Origin: an uncultured Spirochaetaceae bacterium
GTDB lineage: Bacteria > Spirochaetota > Spirochaetia > Sphaerochaetales > Sphaerochaetaceae
Assembly: GCA_944392985.1 (NCBI GenBank)
Contig: CALXYL010000002.1
Location: forward strand, 1-64,000
Length of the DNA: 64,000 nucleotides
Direction: 5' to 3'
Part shown: positions 1 through 7,425 of the stretch, in pieces
Position numbering within the stretch: position 1 is the stretch's first letter
Layout of the letters: the number at the start of each line of letters is the position of its first letter
The notes under the pieces: model-generated
What the model was told of the DNA's origin: nothing
The model's input: the letters and a program-made list of their open reading frames with translations, nothing else
Databases searched by the model: none
Made by a program: the position numbers and the translations under genes

Positions 1-380
1 ATAGATAATTTCAAAAAATACATGGAATTAATCTTGAATGGCATTTGCTGCATAGTTATTATGCCAGAATTCAGGGTACTCCATGACCATCTCCTCCTGT
101 TCATCCGCAAGGAGAAGGAGATGCCTCAAGGACCATCTATCACCATGAAAGCATCTGACAACCATCATCATGATGATACACCATATAGAAAAGAGAGGTT
201 TCAGCAGAGATCACGCGGCATTGCCTTATTGCAATCCCGGAACCTGTGGAAGTTTGCAGATATGCAATGTGTCTCCGTGACAAAAAAGACATTTGTCAGG
301 TAATAAAATCAAAAAAATAGCCGAAGATTTTCCATTTTTCTCTCCAGCATTTCCTTATATCATATTGAGTTGCAACTCTC
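1..380. other. No confident gene; possible decayed 3' gene end
   Basis: No convincing gene was found. On the minus strand a reading frame of about 47 codons runs from near 171 down to a TAA at 28-30, and a good AGGAGGAG sequence lies just before an inner ATG. It matches no family I recognise and may be the tail of a decayed gene. A 12-base palindrome (GAGTTGCAACTC, 366-377) follows the 3' end of the tRNA, but it has no loop and no adjacent T-run, so I do not call it a terminator. Confidence 0.3.
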
Positions 381-464
381 TGCCCAGAGGGGGACTCGAA
401 CCCCCACTATCTTGCGAAAACTAGTACCTGAAACTAGCGCGTCTACCAATTCCGCCATCTGGGC
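381..464 (-). tRNA. tRNA-Leu (anticodon CAG)
   Basis: The minus strand folds as a class II tRNA of 84 nt. The 7-bp acceptor stem pairs GCCCAGA with TCTGGGC, followed by discriminator A. The D-arm has the GGTAGACGC pattern. The anticodon arm pairs CTAGT with ACTAG around the loop TTCAGGT, giving anticodon CAG (plus-strand 428-430). There is a long variable arm, and the T-arm reads GGGGGTTCGAGTCCCCC. It decodes CUG, a common Leu codon in these genes. CCA is not encoded. Confidence 0.97.
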
Positions 465-475
465 TGGCTTATTGC

Positions 476-504
476 ATATTACTGATGTTTGCCGACATGT
501 GCAA
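476..504 (-). promoter_or_regulatory. Promoter of tRNA-Leu
   Basis: On the minus strand, -35 TTGCAC (499-504) and -10 TAATAT (476-481) are separated by exactly 17 nt. The -10 ends 11 nt before the first base of the tRNA. Confidence 0.6.
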
Positions 505-561
505 GTATGCAGAACCATGCAAAACACATGTACGAAGATTGCCTATTGCAAGGATTATCGG

Positions 562-567
562 TATCCT
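562..567 (+). promoter_or_regulatory. -10 box of a leaderless transcript (ymdB operon)
   Basis: TATCCT lies 7 nt before the ATG at 575, and there is no Shine-Dalgarno. This supports 575 over the upstream in-frame ATG at 485. Confidence 0.45.
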
Positions 568-574
568 CAGCTTC

Positions 575-1396
575 ATGGTAAGAATACTATTCCTTGGTGA
601 GATCACGGGCCGCCCCGGCATTGCCGCGCTGAAAAGCGGTCTGCAGGACATCAAGACTGAATACAGCATCGATTACACAGTCGCAAACGGCGAAGGCATG
701 ACAAATGGCTTCGGCATCGGCAAGGCACACGCCCTTCAGCTTGGGAAGCTCGGCGTCGATCTCATCACCGGTGGGGAGAAGATGTTCTACAAGCTCGATA
801 TGGTCGAGTTCATCCAGAAAGCAGGCTTCATCCTCCGTCCGGCGAACTACCCTCCCCTCTGTCCCGGCCATGGCTACAGGCATGTCACCCTAGGTGGAAG
901 GAAATTCGCCTTCATCAACATACAGGGGAACTCGAACTTCCCGAGGCAGAACATACAGAACGCATTCTTCTCCGCGGATTCGATCCTTAAGAAGCTCAGG
1001 GAAAGCGACAGCAGCGAGATCCCGATCCTTATCTTCCATGCCGCGACAACCGCTGAGAAGAAAACGATGAAGTTCTACCTTGACGGCAGGGCCGCCGCAG
1101 TGATCGGCACGCATACGAAGGTGCTCACGGCGGATGAATGCGTATCAGAAAAGGGAACCGCCTACATCACCGACATAGGACGTGTCGGCTCATTTCTGTC
1201 TGCAGGAGGATTCGATCCGGAGACTGAAATCACGAAGCTGCGCTCCCAGCTGCCCCTCAGAAGCCGGGAATGCTGGAATGATGGTGTCATAGAAGGCGCT
1301 GTTGTCACCATCGACGAGGAAGCAGGAAGAGCTGCATCCATCGAAAGGATCCTGAAGCATGTAAGCATACCAAAGCCGGAGGAGAAGGCAGAATGA
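575..1396 (+). CDS. YmdB/TIGR00282-family metallophosphoesterase homologue, active site degraded
   Basis: This 273-residue protein aligns end to end with Bacillus YmdB, a di-metal 2',3'-cyclic nucleotide phosphodiesterase. Shared blocks include GRPG (12-15), RPANYP (88-93), INIQG (114-118) and GTAYITD (194-200). Most metal ligands differ: Asp8 is Glu9, Asn40 is Gly41, the Asn-His pair of the GNHTWD motif is Glu68-Lys69, and the second His of THTH is Lys182. Glu40, His155 and His180 remain. The fold should be intact but normal two-metal catalysis is doubtful, so this may be a ligand- or RNA-binding pseudoenzyme. The start at 575 matches the family N-terminus (MVRILFLGE). It heads the operon, and its stop overlaps the next start (ATGA). 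Confidence 0.88.
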   Translation: MVRILFLGEITGRPGIAALKSGLQDIKTEYSIDYTVANGEGMTNGFGIGKAHALQLGKLGVDLITGGEKMFYKLDMVEFIQKAGFILRPANYPPLCPGHGYRHVTLGGRKFAFINIQGNSNFPRQNIQNAFFSADSILKKLRESDSSEIPILIFHAATTAEKKTMKFYLDGRAAAVIGTHTKVLTADECVSEKGTAYITDIGRVGSFLSAGGFDPETEITKLRSQLPLRSRECWNDGVIEGAVVTIDEEAGRAASIERILKHVSIPKPEEKAE

Positions 1397-1800
1397 AGCA
1401 GACAGTGACGATACAGGAGAACAAGGACGGGAGGATCACCGCGGGATGCGACAGGTCCCTCTGCGAAGGATGCAAGGCATCGTTCTTCTGCACTTCCAGG
1501 AAATCATCATTCACAGTCATCAATCCTCAGGATATCCCTCTTGAGAAAGGCGATCACGCAGTCGTCGACATGCCTCCGCGAAAGACGCTATTCACAGTAT
1601 TCATGAGTCTGGGACTGCCTCTGATCATGTTCATCCCCGGCTATATAGTCGGGACTCTCATCTCAGGAAGCCAGACAGTCCACCTCATCGCATCGCTTGC
1701 TGGGGTCGCGCTTGGCTTCATGATATCGGCACTGTTCTTCCGCCGCAGGAAGGATGAGTATTCCCCAGTTGTAATTGCGAAAGAGGAGAACAGGAATTGA
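1393..1800 (+). CDS. SoxR-reducing system RseC/MucC family membrane protein
   Basis: A 135-residue protein with a Cys-rich N-terminal segment (Cys19, 24, 27, 33), a small beta-like domain, two transmembrane helices (about 65-90 and 96-117), and a short basic C-tail. This layout is typical of the RseC/MucC family, whose members adjust sigma-E signalling or take part in Rnf/SoxR electron transfer. The Cx4Cx2Cx5C arrangement could bind metal or an Fe-S cluster. No sigma-E or Rnf genes are visible here, so its partner is unknown. Translation is coupled to ymdB upstream (ATGA) and to lptC downstream (TTGA). Confidence 0.75.
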   Translation: MKQTVTIQENKDGRITAGCDRSLCEGCKASFFCTSRKSSFTVINPQDIPLEKGDHAVVDMPPRKTLFTVFMSLGLPLIMFIPGYIVGTLISGSQTVHLIASLAGVALGFMISALFFRRRKDEYSPVVIAKEENRN

Positions 1801-2321
1801 GGAAAGCGGCATTGGCCATCATACTTCTTGCCCTGCTGTCATCCTGCTCTTTCAGGGACAGCGATGGGGAAACGCATGAGAAAGGAGTCTACCCTGATCT
1901 TGTGCTGACCAATGCCGAATACACCCTCGGGCAGAGCGGAGAGCGTCCGATCCACCTCACATGCAGCATGCTTGCCCTCTTCTCCGCAGACAGCCTTGCC
2001 CAGATCGATGACCTGTCATTCATCTCCTACGATGAGAATGGGGAGACCGCCGTCGAAGGCAGGGCGGACAGGGCTCTTGTAGATACCGATACAAAACGGA
2101 TGGAACTTGAAGGCGATGTCGTGATACATGCCGCCAGCGGTGATATGATGATAACATCCGATGCATTGGTATTCGACAGCGAGAACGACGAGATAACCGC
2201 TGACGGGAACGTAAGCGTGAGTTCAGAGGACGGATCATTCAGAGGAACAGGATTCCGCGGGGATCTGAGGGAAGAGGCATATGCCTTCGCGACAATAGAT
2301 GAAGGGGTGTTCACATTATGA
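1797..2321 (+). CDS. lptC: LptC-like lipoprotein of the Lpt export bridge
   Basis: A 174-residue predicted lipoprotein with lipobox LLSSC (Cys17), followed by an OstA-type beta-jellyroll of short repeated strands (for example EGDVVIHAASGD and ADGNVSVSSEDG). LptC anchors the periplasmic bridge that moves lipopolysaccharide or a related glycolipid from the LptBFG transporter to LptA. The start codon is TTG inside TTGA, overlapping the previous stop. GAGGAG at 1783-1788, 8 nt upstream, supports it. lptA and lptB follow at once; lptF, lptG and lptD are not in the window. Confidence 0.75.
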   Translation: MRKAALAIILLALLSSCSFRDSDGETHEKGVYPDLVLTNAEYTLGQSGERPIHLTCSMLALFSADSLAQIDDLSFISYDENGETAVEGRADRALVDTDTKRMELEGDVVIHAASGDMMITSDALVFDSENDEITADGNVSVSSEDGSFRGTGFRGDLREEAYAFATIDEGVFTL

Positions 2322-2944
2322 GGAGATGGATACTGCTGCTTGGCATCATGCTCACCTTATTCCAGACCATAGCCGCAGAGAGCATCACCTTCTCCGGAGG
2401 TGAAAGCTCCATCGTGCTGCGGGACGGCAGGGAGAACGTCGTACTGTCAGGAGGAGCCTCAGTCTCCGTCGGGACGCTGTCCATCAGCGCGGACACGATC
2501 ACGCTCTCAGGAAGCGGCTGGCGCTTTGTCACCTGCAACGGAGGAATCACAGTCACTGATCCGGAAAGGGGAATAACGATACGCACTTCGTCCCTATGGT
2601 ATGACAGGGAAGAAGAAAGGATACTCATATCCACATGGTATGAAATCGATGACACGGAGAACGAAGTAAGCGCTACAGGCGGGGCTGCAGAGTATCTCCT
2701 CGGCAGCGAGAACCTGAGGCTGGACAAGGATGTGTCACTGCTGAGAAGCACAGACGATGGCACGATAATGCGATGCAGGGCTGAAAGCGTTATTTTTTCC
2801 CGGTCAGAGAACACCGTCCAACTCCGTGGTTCTGCAACAGTTGACTGGGACGGGGACCGCTATGAGGCGGAGGTGATCTCCGTCAATCTCTCAGATGATA
2901 CAATCTCACTGGACGGAAGGATAAAGGGTACGATCAATGGCTGA
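2318..2944 (+). CDS. lptA: LptA/OstA-like periplasmic transport protein
   Basis: 208 residues with a cleavable signal peptide (hydrophobic 4-18, likely cleavage after Ala-Ala at 19-20). The rest is repeats of the OstA/LptA jellyroll, alternating segments such as ENVVLSGGASVSVG and NTVQLRGSATVDWDG. LptA oligomers form the periplasmic slide between LptC and LptD. The start overlaps the lptC stop (ATGA), and the end overlaps the lptB start by 8 bases, so the three genes are one translational unit. The assignment rests on fold-type repeats and gene order, because LptA sequences diverge strongly. Confidence 0.75.
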   Translation: MRRWILLLGIMLTLFQTIAAESITFSGGESSIVLRDGRENVVLSGGASVSVGTLSISADTITLSGSGWRFVTCNGGITVTDPERGITIRTSSLWYDREEERILISTWYEIDDTENEVSATGGAAEYLLGSENLRLDKDVSLLRSTDDGTIMRCRAESVIFSRSENTVQLRGSATVDWDGDRYEAEVISVNLSDDTISLDGRIKGTING

Positions 2945-3671
2945 GCTTTCCATAGAGCATCTCTCGAAATCATATGGAAGGAAGAAAGTCGTGAAGGACA
3001 TCTCCTTCTCCATGGTTTCCGGTGACATCACAGGACTGCTCGGCCCGAACGGGGCTGGAAAGACAACGACTTTCTATATGATAGTCGGCTTCATAAAGGC
3101 AGGTGGCGGAAGCGTGCTCATCAACGGCAAGGACATTACAGATCTGCCGATGCATCGCCGTTCCCGCCTTGGACTTGCATACCTTCCACAGGAAGCCTCG
3201 ATCTTCCGCAAGCTGACGGTTGAGGACAATATACGGCTCGTGCTGCAGACCCAGAAAGGCAAGAGCCGGAAGGAAAAGGATGATCTGCTGGGGGAGCTGA
3301 TCTCTGACTTCGGGCTTGAGAAAGTGCGGAAGCAATATGGATACACCCTTTCTGGAGGAGAGCGCCGCAGGACGGAAATCGCAAGATCGCTTGCAACCTC
3401 TCCTGAATTCCTTCTCCTTGATGAGCCTTTTGCGGGAATAGACCCGAAGGCTGTCTATGAGATCAAGCAGATCATACGCCGTCTTGCCGCATCTGGCATC
3501 GGCATACTCATAACCGACCACAATGTCCGTGATACACTTGAGATAACGACGATGGCCCACATCATCTCCGATGGTGAGATACTCGTTTCGGGAACGGAGG
3601 ACGAACTGCTGCAGAACGAGGAAGCAAGGGAAATCTACTTCGGAAGGGACTTCGACAAGGAGCGTGAATGA
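2937..3671 (+). CDS. lptB: LptB-type ABC transporter ATPase
   Basis: This 244-residue ATPase has every motif of the LptB family: Walker A GPNGAGKT (36-43), Q-loop Gln85 in YLPQEASIF, signature LSGGE (138-142), Walker B FLLLDEP (158-164) and the H-loop ITDHNVR. It is the cytoplasmic motor of the Lpt exporter. Adjacency to lptC-lptA on one side and rpoN on the other is the classic proteobacterial order as well. The stop overlaps the rpoN start (ATGA). Confidence 0.92.
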   Translation: MAELSIEHLSKSYGRKKVVKDISFSMVSGDITGLLGPNGAGKTTTFYMIVGFIKAGGGSVLINGKDITDLPMHRRSRLGLAYLPQEASIFRKLTVEDNIRLVLQTQKGKSRKEKDDLLGELISDFGLEKVRKQYGYTLSGGERRRTEIARSLATSPEFLLLDEPFAGIDPKAVYEIKQIIRRLAASGIGILITDHNVRDTLEITTMAHIISDGEILVSGTEDELLQNEEAREIYFGRDFDKERE

Positions 3672-5041
3672 TCGGACAGGACCTCAATCTCTCCTTACGC
3701 CAGGAGCTGAAGGTAAGCACGCAGCTGCTTCAGACCATGGAGACGCTGTCCCTTTCCACGGAGGAGCTCAGAGAGAGGATACAGAAGGAAGCGGAGACGA
3801 ACCCAACGCTTATCATCCACGAGAATGCCCCTTCGTATGATACGCTTGCCTCGGAATACCGGAAGCGCACAGACAGGAGGGAAAGCCTCTCGGACGATGC
3901 CCCGATACTTCCGGATGACAGCGAGCAGACGAACTGGATGGAGGGCATGGTCTCTTCCAAGGAGACACTGCAGCAGCACCTTCTGGGAGAGCTGGGGCTG
4001 ATGAATCTCACCCCGGAGGTAAGGTGCACCGCTGAAACGCTCATAACAGCCCTCGACAGGAATGGATTCTTTCCCATTCCCCCTGCCCTCATCGTCAAGA
4101 GCGAGGAGGAACCATACACCCAGGATGCCGTGAAGGCGATCCAGAGCATGGAGCCTGAGGGTGTTGGGGCTATCGACTGGAAGGAAAGCCTCATCATACA
4201 GGCCAGGGCAAAAGGCATGAAGGATGAGGAGCTGAGCATCTTTTCCAGGATGGTGGAGAATGAGCTGGAGAACATAAGGGCGGGGAAGCTGGATGCCGCT
4301 GCACGCAATCTCAGAACGGACAGGGAAGAGGTTGAGGCGCTCTATTCCTTCCTTAAGACCCTCACTCCATTTCCGGGGCGGCGTTACAGCGCGGACTATG
4401 ATGAATACATCATCCCCGAGCTCTCGATAAAGAAGGAGGATGGCGTCCTTCGCATGAGGATGAACAGGAATGCACTCCCCTCTCTCGAGATCGATCCATC
4501 ATACAGCTCAATGGCTGAGGAATACAGGAAGGACAGATCGGAAGAAGGAAAGGAAGCCGAGCGCTTCCTGAAGGATAAGCTCAATGCCGCCTCCCAGCTG
4601 ATCAGGCTTCTGGAGATCAGAGCGACAACGCTGGAGCGCCTTGGCGCCGTGCTGATGGACAGGCAGCGCGATTTCTTCCTGAAGGGGCCTCTCTACCTCA
4701 AGGGGCTCACGATGCAGGAAGCCGCCGAGGAGATCGGGGTGCATGAAGCGACTGTAAGCCGGCTCGCAGCCTCAAAGTATATCGATACAGATTTCGGCAT
4801 CTATCCCATCAGGGCGCTTTTCTCCAGCACGGTGGAATCAAGGGATGGGGAGAACTACTCGAAGAACGCAGTGAAGGAGATGATACGCGAAATAATCAGC
4901 AGCAACGACACAGGAAAGGCGCTCTCCGACCAGAAGATCAGCGACATCCTTGCCCAGCGCGGAATCAAGGCGGCGAGGCGCACAGTCAGCAAGTACCGCC
5001 ACGAGCTTGACATAGACTCATCATTCTCAAGATCGAAGTAG
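3668..5041 (+). CDS. rpoN: RNA polymerase sigma-54 factor
   Basis: 457 residues in the usual order: Gln/Leu-rich region I (about 1-50), core-binding domain (about 85-280), a helix-turn-helix that includes MQEAAEEIGVHEATVSRLA, and the C-terminal RpoN box ARRTVSKYR (436-444), which recognises the -24 element. Sigma-54 promoters need an AAA+ activator; none is encoded in this window, and I saw no convincing -24/-12 element near these genes. The start gives the expected IGQDLNLSLRQEL N-terminus and overlaps the lptB stop. Confidence 0.95.
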   Translation: MIGQDLNLSLRQELKVSTQLLQTMETLSLSTEELRERIQKEAETNPTLIIHENAPSYDTLASEYRKRTDRRESLSDDAPILPDDSEQTNWMEGMVSSKETLQQHLLGELGLMNLTPEVRCTAETLITALDRNGFFPIPPALIVKSEEEPYTQDAVKAIQSMEPEGVGAIDWKESLIIQARAKGMKDEELSIFSRMVENELENIRAGKLDAAARNLRTDREEVEALYSFLKTLTPFPGRRYSADYDEYIIPELSIKKEDGVLRMRMNRNALPSLEIDPSYSSMAEEYRKDRSEEGKEAERFLKDKLNAASQLIRLLEIRATTLERLGAVLMDRQRDFFLKGPLYLKGLTMQEAAEEIGVHEATVSRLAASKYIDTDFGIYPIRALFSSTVESRDGENYSKNAVKEMIREIISSNDTGKALSDQKISDILAQRGIKAARRTVSKYRHELDIDSSFSRSK

Positions 5042-5101
5042 CGAAGGGGAATACTGGCCACAGCTTCACGCATCTGGCTAAAACAATACATCCGATATTC
5101 T

Positions 5102-5130
5102 TTGTGCTATCGCAAAAGGTGTTATACAAT
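5102..5130 (+). promoter_or_regulatory. Promoter of hpf
   Basis: -35 TTGTGC (5102-5107) and -10 TACAAT (5125-5130) have a 17-nt spacer. The transcript would have a short leader with a strong AGGAGG before the ATG at 5163. Confidence 0.55.
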
Positions 5131-5162
5131 CTAATCAGGAAAAAGCAAAAAGGAGGAAGCCT

Positions 5163-5459
5163 ATGAATCTCACATTCAGGGGAATCGGATTCACACCAAC
5201 CGATGAAGACAAGGAATTCCTTGACAAGAAGCTGAAGAAGATCTCGTTCGCAGATGACTATCTGCATGATCTCGATATCGTTGCGACGAAGGAAAGCAAA
5301 GGCATCGGGTTCCACCTCGATGCTACGCTTCATTTCACATGGAAGAAGGAGAAGGCAGTCTCCCAGGATTCCTATGAGCTCTACGAAGGAATAGAGCTTC
5401 TTGCAGACAAGATCCAGGCTGCCGCGAAGAAGGAGAAGGAAAAGACGATGAGGATCTGA
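5163..5459 (+). CDS. hpf: Ribosome hibernation promoting factor, short form
   Basis: 98 residues matching the HPF/YfiA (RaiA) domain: N-terminal LTFRGIGF strand, an alpha helix rich in Lys, and a second beta-alpha unit with DATLHFTWKKEKA. It binds the small ribosomal subunit and stabilises inactive ribosomes in stress or stationary phase. It lacks the C-terminal dimerisation domain of long HPF. An AGGAGG sequence lies at the usual distance. The rpoN-hpf-hprK-ptsH order mirrors the rpoN-hpf-ptsN cluster of other Gram-negatives. Confidence 0.9.
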   Translation: MNLTFRGIGFTPTDEDKEFLDKKLKKISFADDYLHDLDIVATKESKGIGFHLDATLHFTWKKEKAVSQDSYELYEGIELLADKIQAAAKKEKEKTMRI

Positions 5460-5478
5460 GCCATCCTCTTCTTCTCCA

Positions 5479-5506
5479 GTGGGGACCGACGGGTCCCCAT
5501 TATTCA
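5479..5506 (+). terminator. Hairpin terminator after hpf
   Basis: TGGGGACC (5480-5487) pairs with GGTCCCCA (5492-5499) around a GACG loop, with a further A-T pair. The T-tract after it is weak (TATTCAT), so termination may be partial. Confidence 0.5.
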
Positions 5507-5523
5507 TGCCCCGTCCATTGTGC

Positions 5524-5529
5524 TATACT
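5524..5529 (+). promoter_or_regulatory. -10 box of a leaderless transcript (hprK)
   Basis: TATACT stands 6 nt before the ATG at 5536, just after the hpf terminator hairpin. It decides this start over the in-frame ATG at 5479, which lies inside the hairpin. Confidence 0.55.
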
Positions 5530-5535
5530 CGAATC

Positions 5536-6540
5536 ATGGAATTCACCGTCCTCGATCTGCTTGATCTCGATCTTAAGGAGCACAATCATCTGCAGCTGAC
5601 CTGCATCGCAGGGCGTTCCGGGCTTTCACGGACGATAAGGAGCGCGAAGATCGCCAGACCGGGACTGGCCCTGTCAGGATACTTCGTGAACTTCTCCGAG
5701 GACAGCATCCAGCTCATCGGGAGAAGCGAGCAGTCATACATCGATCTGCTTGAGGAGAGGAACGAATACAGCAACATCGAACGGCTCTTCAGCTACAATG
5801 TGCCATGCTTCATCTTCATCGGTGACTACAAGCCATCCGAGCATTTCGTGGAGCTTGCGGAGAAGAATGCCACCGCGATCCTCTCCACCCCGCTTGAATC
5901 CTCTGACTTCTCCCGCAGGCTCTACTCGCAGCTGGATGAGGTATTCGCGGCAACGATGACGATCCATGGCGTGCTTGTCGAAGTCTATGGAATCGGAGTG
6001 CTCATCACGGGAGACAGCGGGGTCGGAAAGAGCGAGACAGCGCTTGAGCTCATCGAACGCGGACACAGGCTGATCAGTGACGATACAGTCAAGCTGAAGA
6101 ACATATCGGATTCATTCCTCGTCGGATCAGGAGAGAATCCGATGCTTGCCCACCACATGGAGATAAGGGGACTTGGCATCATCAATCTGACGAATCTCTT
6201 CGGCGTTGGCGCCATCAGGGAGAAAAAGCAGGTGGAGCTTTCCGTATTCCTCGAGGCGTGGGATTCAAGCAAGCAGTATGACAGGATCGGAGACACGCTG
6301 ACGGATACATTCCTTGGGATATCGGTACCGAAGATCGTCATCCCTGTCAGGCCAGGACGGAACGTGCCCATCCTCATCGAGACCGCTGCAAGGAATGAGA
6401 GGCTGAAGAAGCTCGGATACTACTCATCGAAGGAATTTGACCAGAACGTGCTCAAGTGGCTGGAAAGCGAGGCCGCGCGGCGGATGTATTTCAGCAGCGA
6501 CGAGATCGGCTACGAAGGAGAGACAGGCATTGATAACTAA
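5536..6540 (+). CDS. hprK: HPr kinase/phosphorylase
   Basis: 334 residues. The N-terminal MurF-like domain is followed by the catalytic domain with P-loop GDSGVGKS (159-166), His144 just before it, and the HPrK signature around HHMEIRGLGIINL (206-218). The enzyme phosphorylates HPr on Ser46 with ATP or PPi and removes that phosphate again, linking glycolytic state to carbon regulation. Its substrate HPr is encoded directly downstream with overlapping codons. No PTS enzyme I or II is in the window, so the pair may serve regulation rather than sugar uptake. Confidence 0.95.
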   Translation: MEFTVLDLLDLDLKEHNHLQLTCIAGRSGLSRTIRSAKIARPGLALSGYFVNFSEDSIQLIGRSEQSYIDLLEERNEYSNIERLFSYNVPCFIFIGDYKPSEHFVELAEKNATAILSTPLESSDFSRRLYSQLDEVFAATMTIHGVLVEVYGIGVLITGDSGVGKSETALELIERGHRLISDDTVKLKNISDSFLVGSGENPMLAHHMEIRGLGIINLTNLFGVGAIREKKQVELSVFLEAWDSSKQYDRIGDTLTDTFLGISVPKIVIPVRPGRNVPILIETAARNERLKKLGYYSSKEFDQNVLKWLESEAARRMYFSSDEIGYEGETGIDN

Positions 6541-6793
6541 GGATCTTGAAGTGCTGACAAGAGCCGGGATACACGCACGTCCCGCATCGGAGATCGCAAA
6601 GACGGCATCGTCATTCAGGTCCGATATATTCTTCGAGAAGGAGAATATGAGGATCAATGCCAAATCCATCATGGGGATCATAACGCTTGGAGCCACATAC
6701 AGGACACGGATCCACTGCACATGCACAGGACCGGATGAGGAGGAGGCGATGGCTGCGCTTACCTCGCTTTTCGAGAGGAGATTCGAGCAGTGA
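6530..6793 (+). CDS. ptsH: Phosphocarrier protein HPr
   Basis: 87 residues starting with TTG at 6530, preceded by AAGGAG at 6515-6520. With this start the PTS phosphorylation site AGIHARPAS puts His at exactly position 15 and NAKSIMGI puts the regulatory Ser at exactly 46, the standard numbering, which confirms the start. It therefore keeps both the enzyme I site and the HprK site. It overlaps the end of hprK by 11 bases and is itself overlapped by the next gene (GTGA). Confidence 0.93.
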   Translation: MITKDLEVLTRAGIHARPASEIAKTASSFRSDIFFEKENMRINAKSIMGIITLGATYRTRIHCTCTGPDEEEAMAALTSLFERRFEQ

Positions 6794-7425
6794 AGGATCT
6801 GACGGATAGGCAGAAGGAGATACTATCCTACATCTCGGAATATATCACCGGGAATGGAAGGGCTCCGACGCTGAGGGAGATCGGGGACAGATTCGGATTC
6901 TCCCACATCGCGGCACGCGACATGGTGCTTGCCATCGTGAGGAAGGGATACCTTGAACGCGGCGAGAACGAGCTCCGTTCCCTTTCGCTGCCGCTGTCAG
7001 AACGCATCGAGCGTGAGAACCTGCAGATTCCCTTCTTCGCTTCAGAGCCGACTTTGGAAGATGTCGGTTCCGAGCATACGGACAGCACGATCTATGTCCC
7101 GCGCGCCATTGCAGAACAGGGAGCCTATGCATTCCGCGTCACATCCGAGTCGATGAGGAACGCGGGGATACTCCCCGGGGACATTGCGGTGATGACGCAT
7201 CTGAAAGGAGCGCCGAAGAATGACTGGATCATCCTTGCATCCTGCTCCGATGATGCGAAGCCGCTTGAGCTAAGGAGATTCATGCGCATCAATGATGATT
7301 TCATCCAGCTCTGCCCCGAGAATGACACGATGGGTGTCATCAAGGCGTCTTATGCCAGCCTGACAACAGCAGGGGTGCTCTGCATGATAAGGAGGGACTA
7401 TGAACCACATCCTCCTCGGGCCTGA
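6790..7425 (+). CDS. LexA-like repressor lacking self-cleavage residues
   Basis: 211 residues with LexA architecture: a winged helix-turn-helix at 1-65 (LTDRQKEILSYI, APTLREIGDRFGF) and an S24-like domain at about 78-205. Ser121 matches the catalytic Ser (SESMRNAGILPGD), and LCPEND matches the LexA block. The general-base Lys is Arg162 (LELRRF where LexA has TVKRF), and the Ala-Gly scissile bond aligns with Ala84-Ser85. Classical RecA-stimulated autoproteolysis is therefore unlikely. GTG start at 6790 overlaps the ptsH stop. It may be a constitutive or ligand-controlled repressor rather than the SOS switch. Confidence 0.8.
   Translation: MKDLTDRQKEILSYISEYITGNGRAPTLREIGDRFGFSHIAARDMVLAIVRKGYLERGENELRSLSLPLSERIERENLQIPFFASEPTLEDVGSEHTDSTIYVPRAIAEQGAYAFRVTSESMRNAGILPGDIAVMTHLKGAPKNDWIILASCSDDAKPLELRRFMRINDDFIQLCPENDTMGVIKASYASLTTAGVLCMIRRDYEPHPPRA

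Noticed and set aside
22-303. 93-codon plus-strand open frame near the window start
   Set aside because: No ribosome site, no family similarity and low-complexity His/Asp runs; likely a chance frame.
366-377. 12-base palindrome after tRNA-Leu as a terminator
   Set aside because: No loop and no T-run directly after it.
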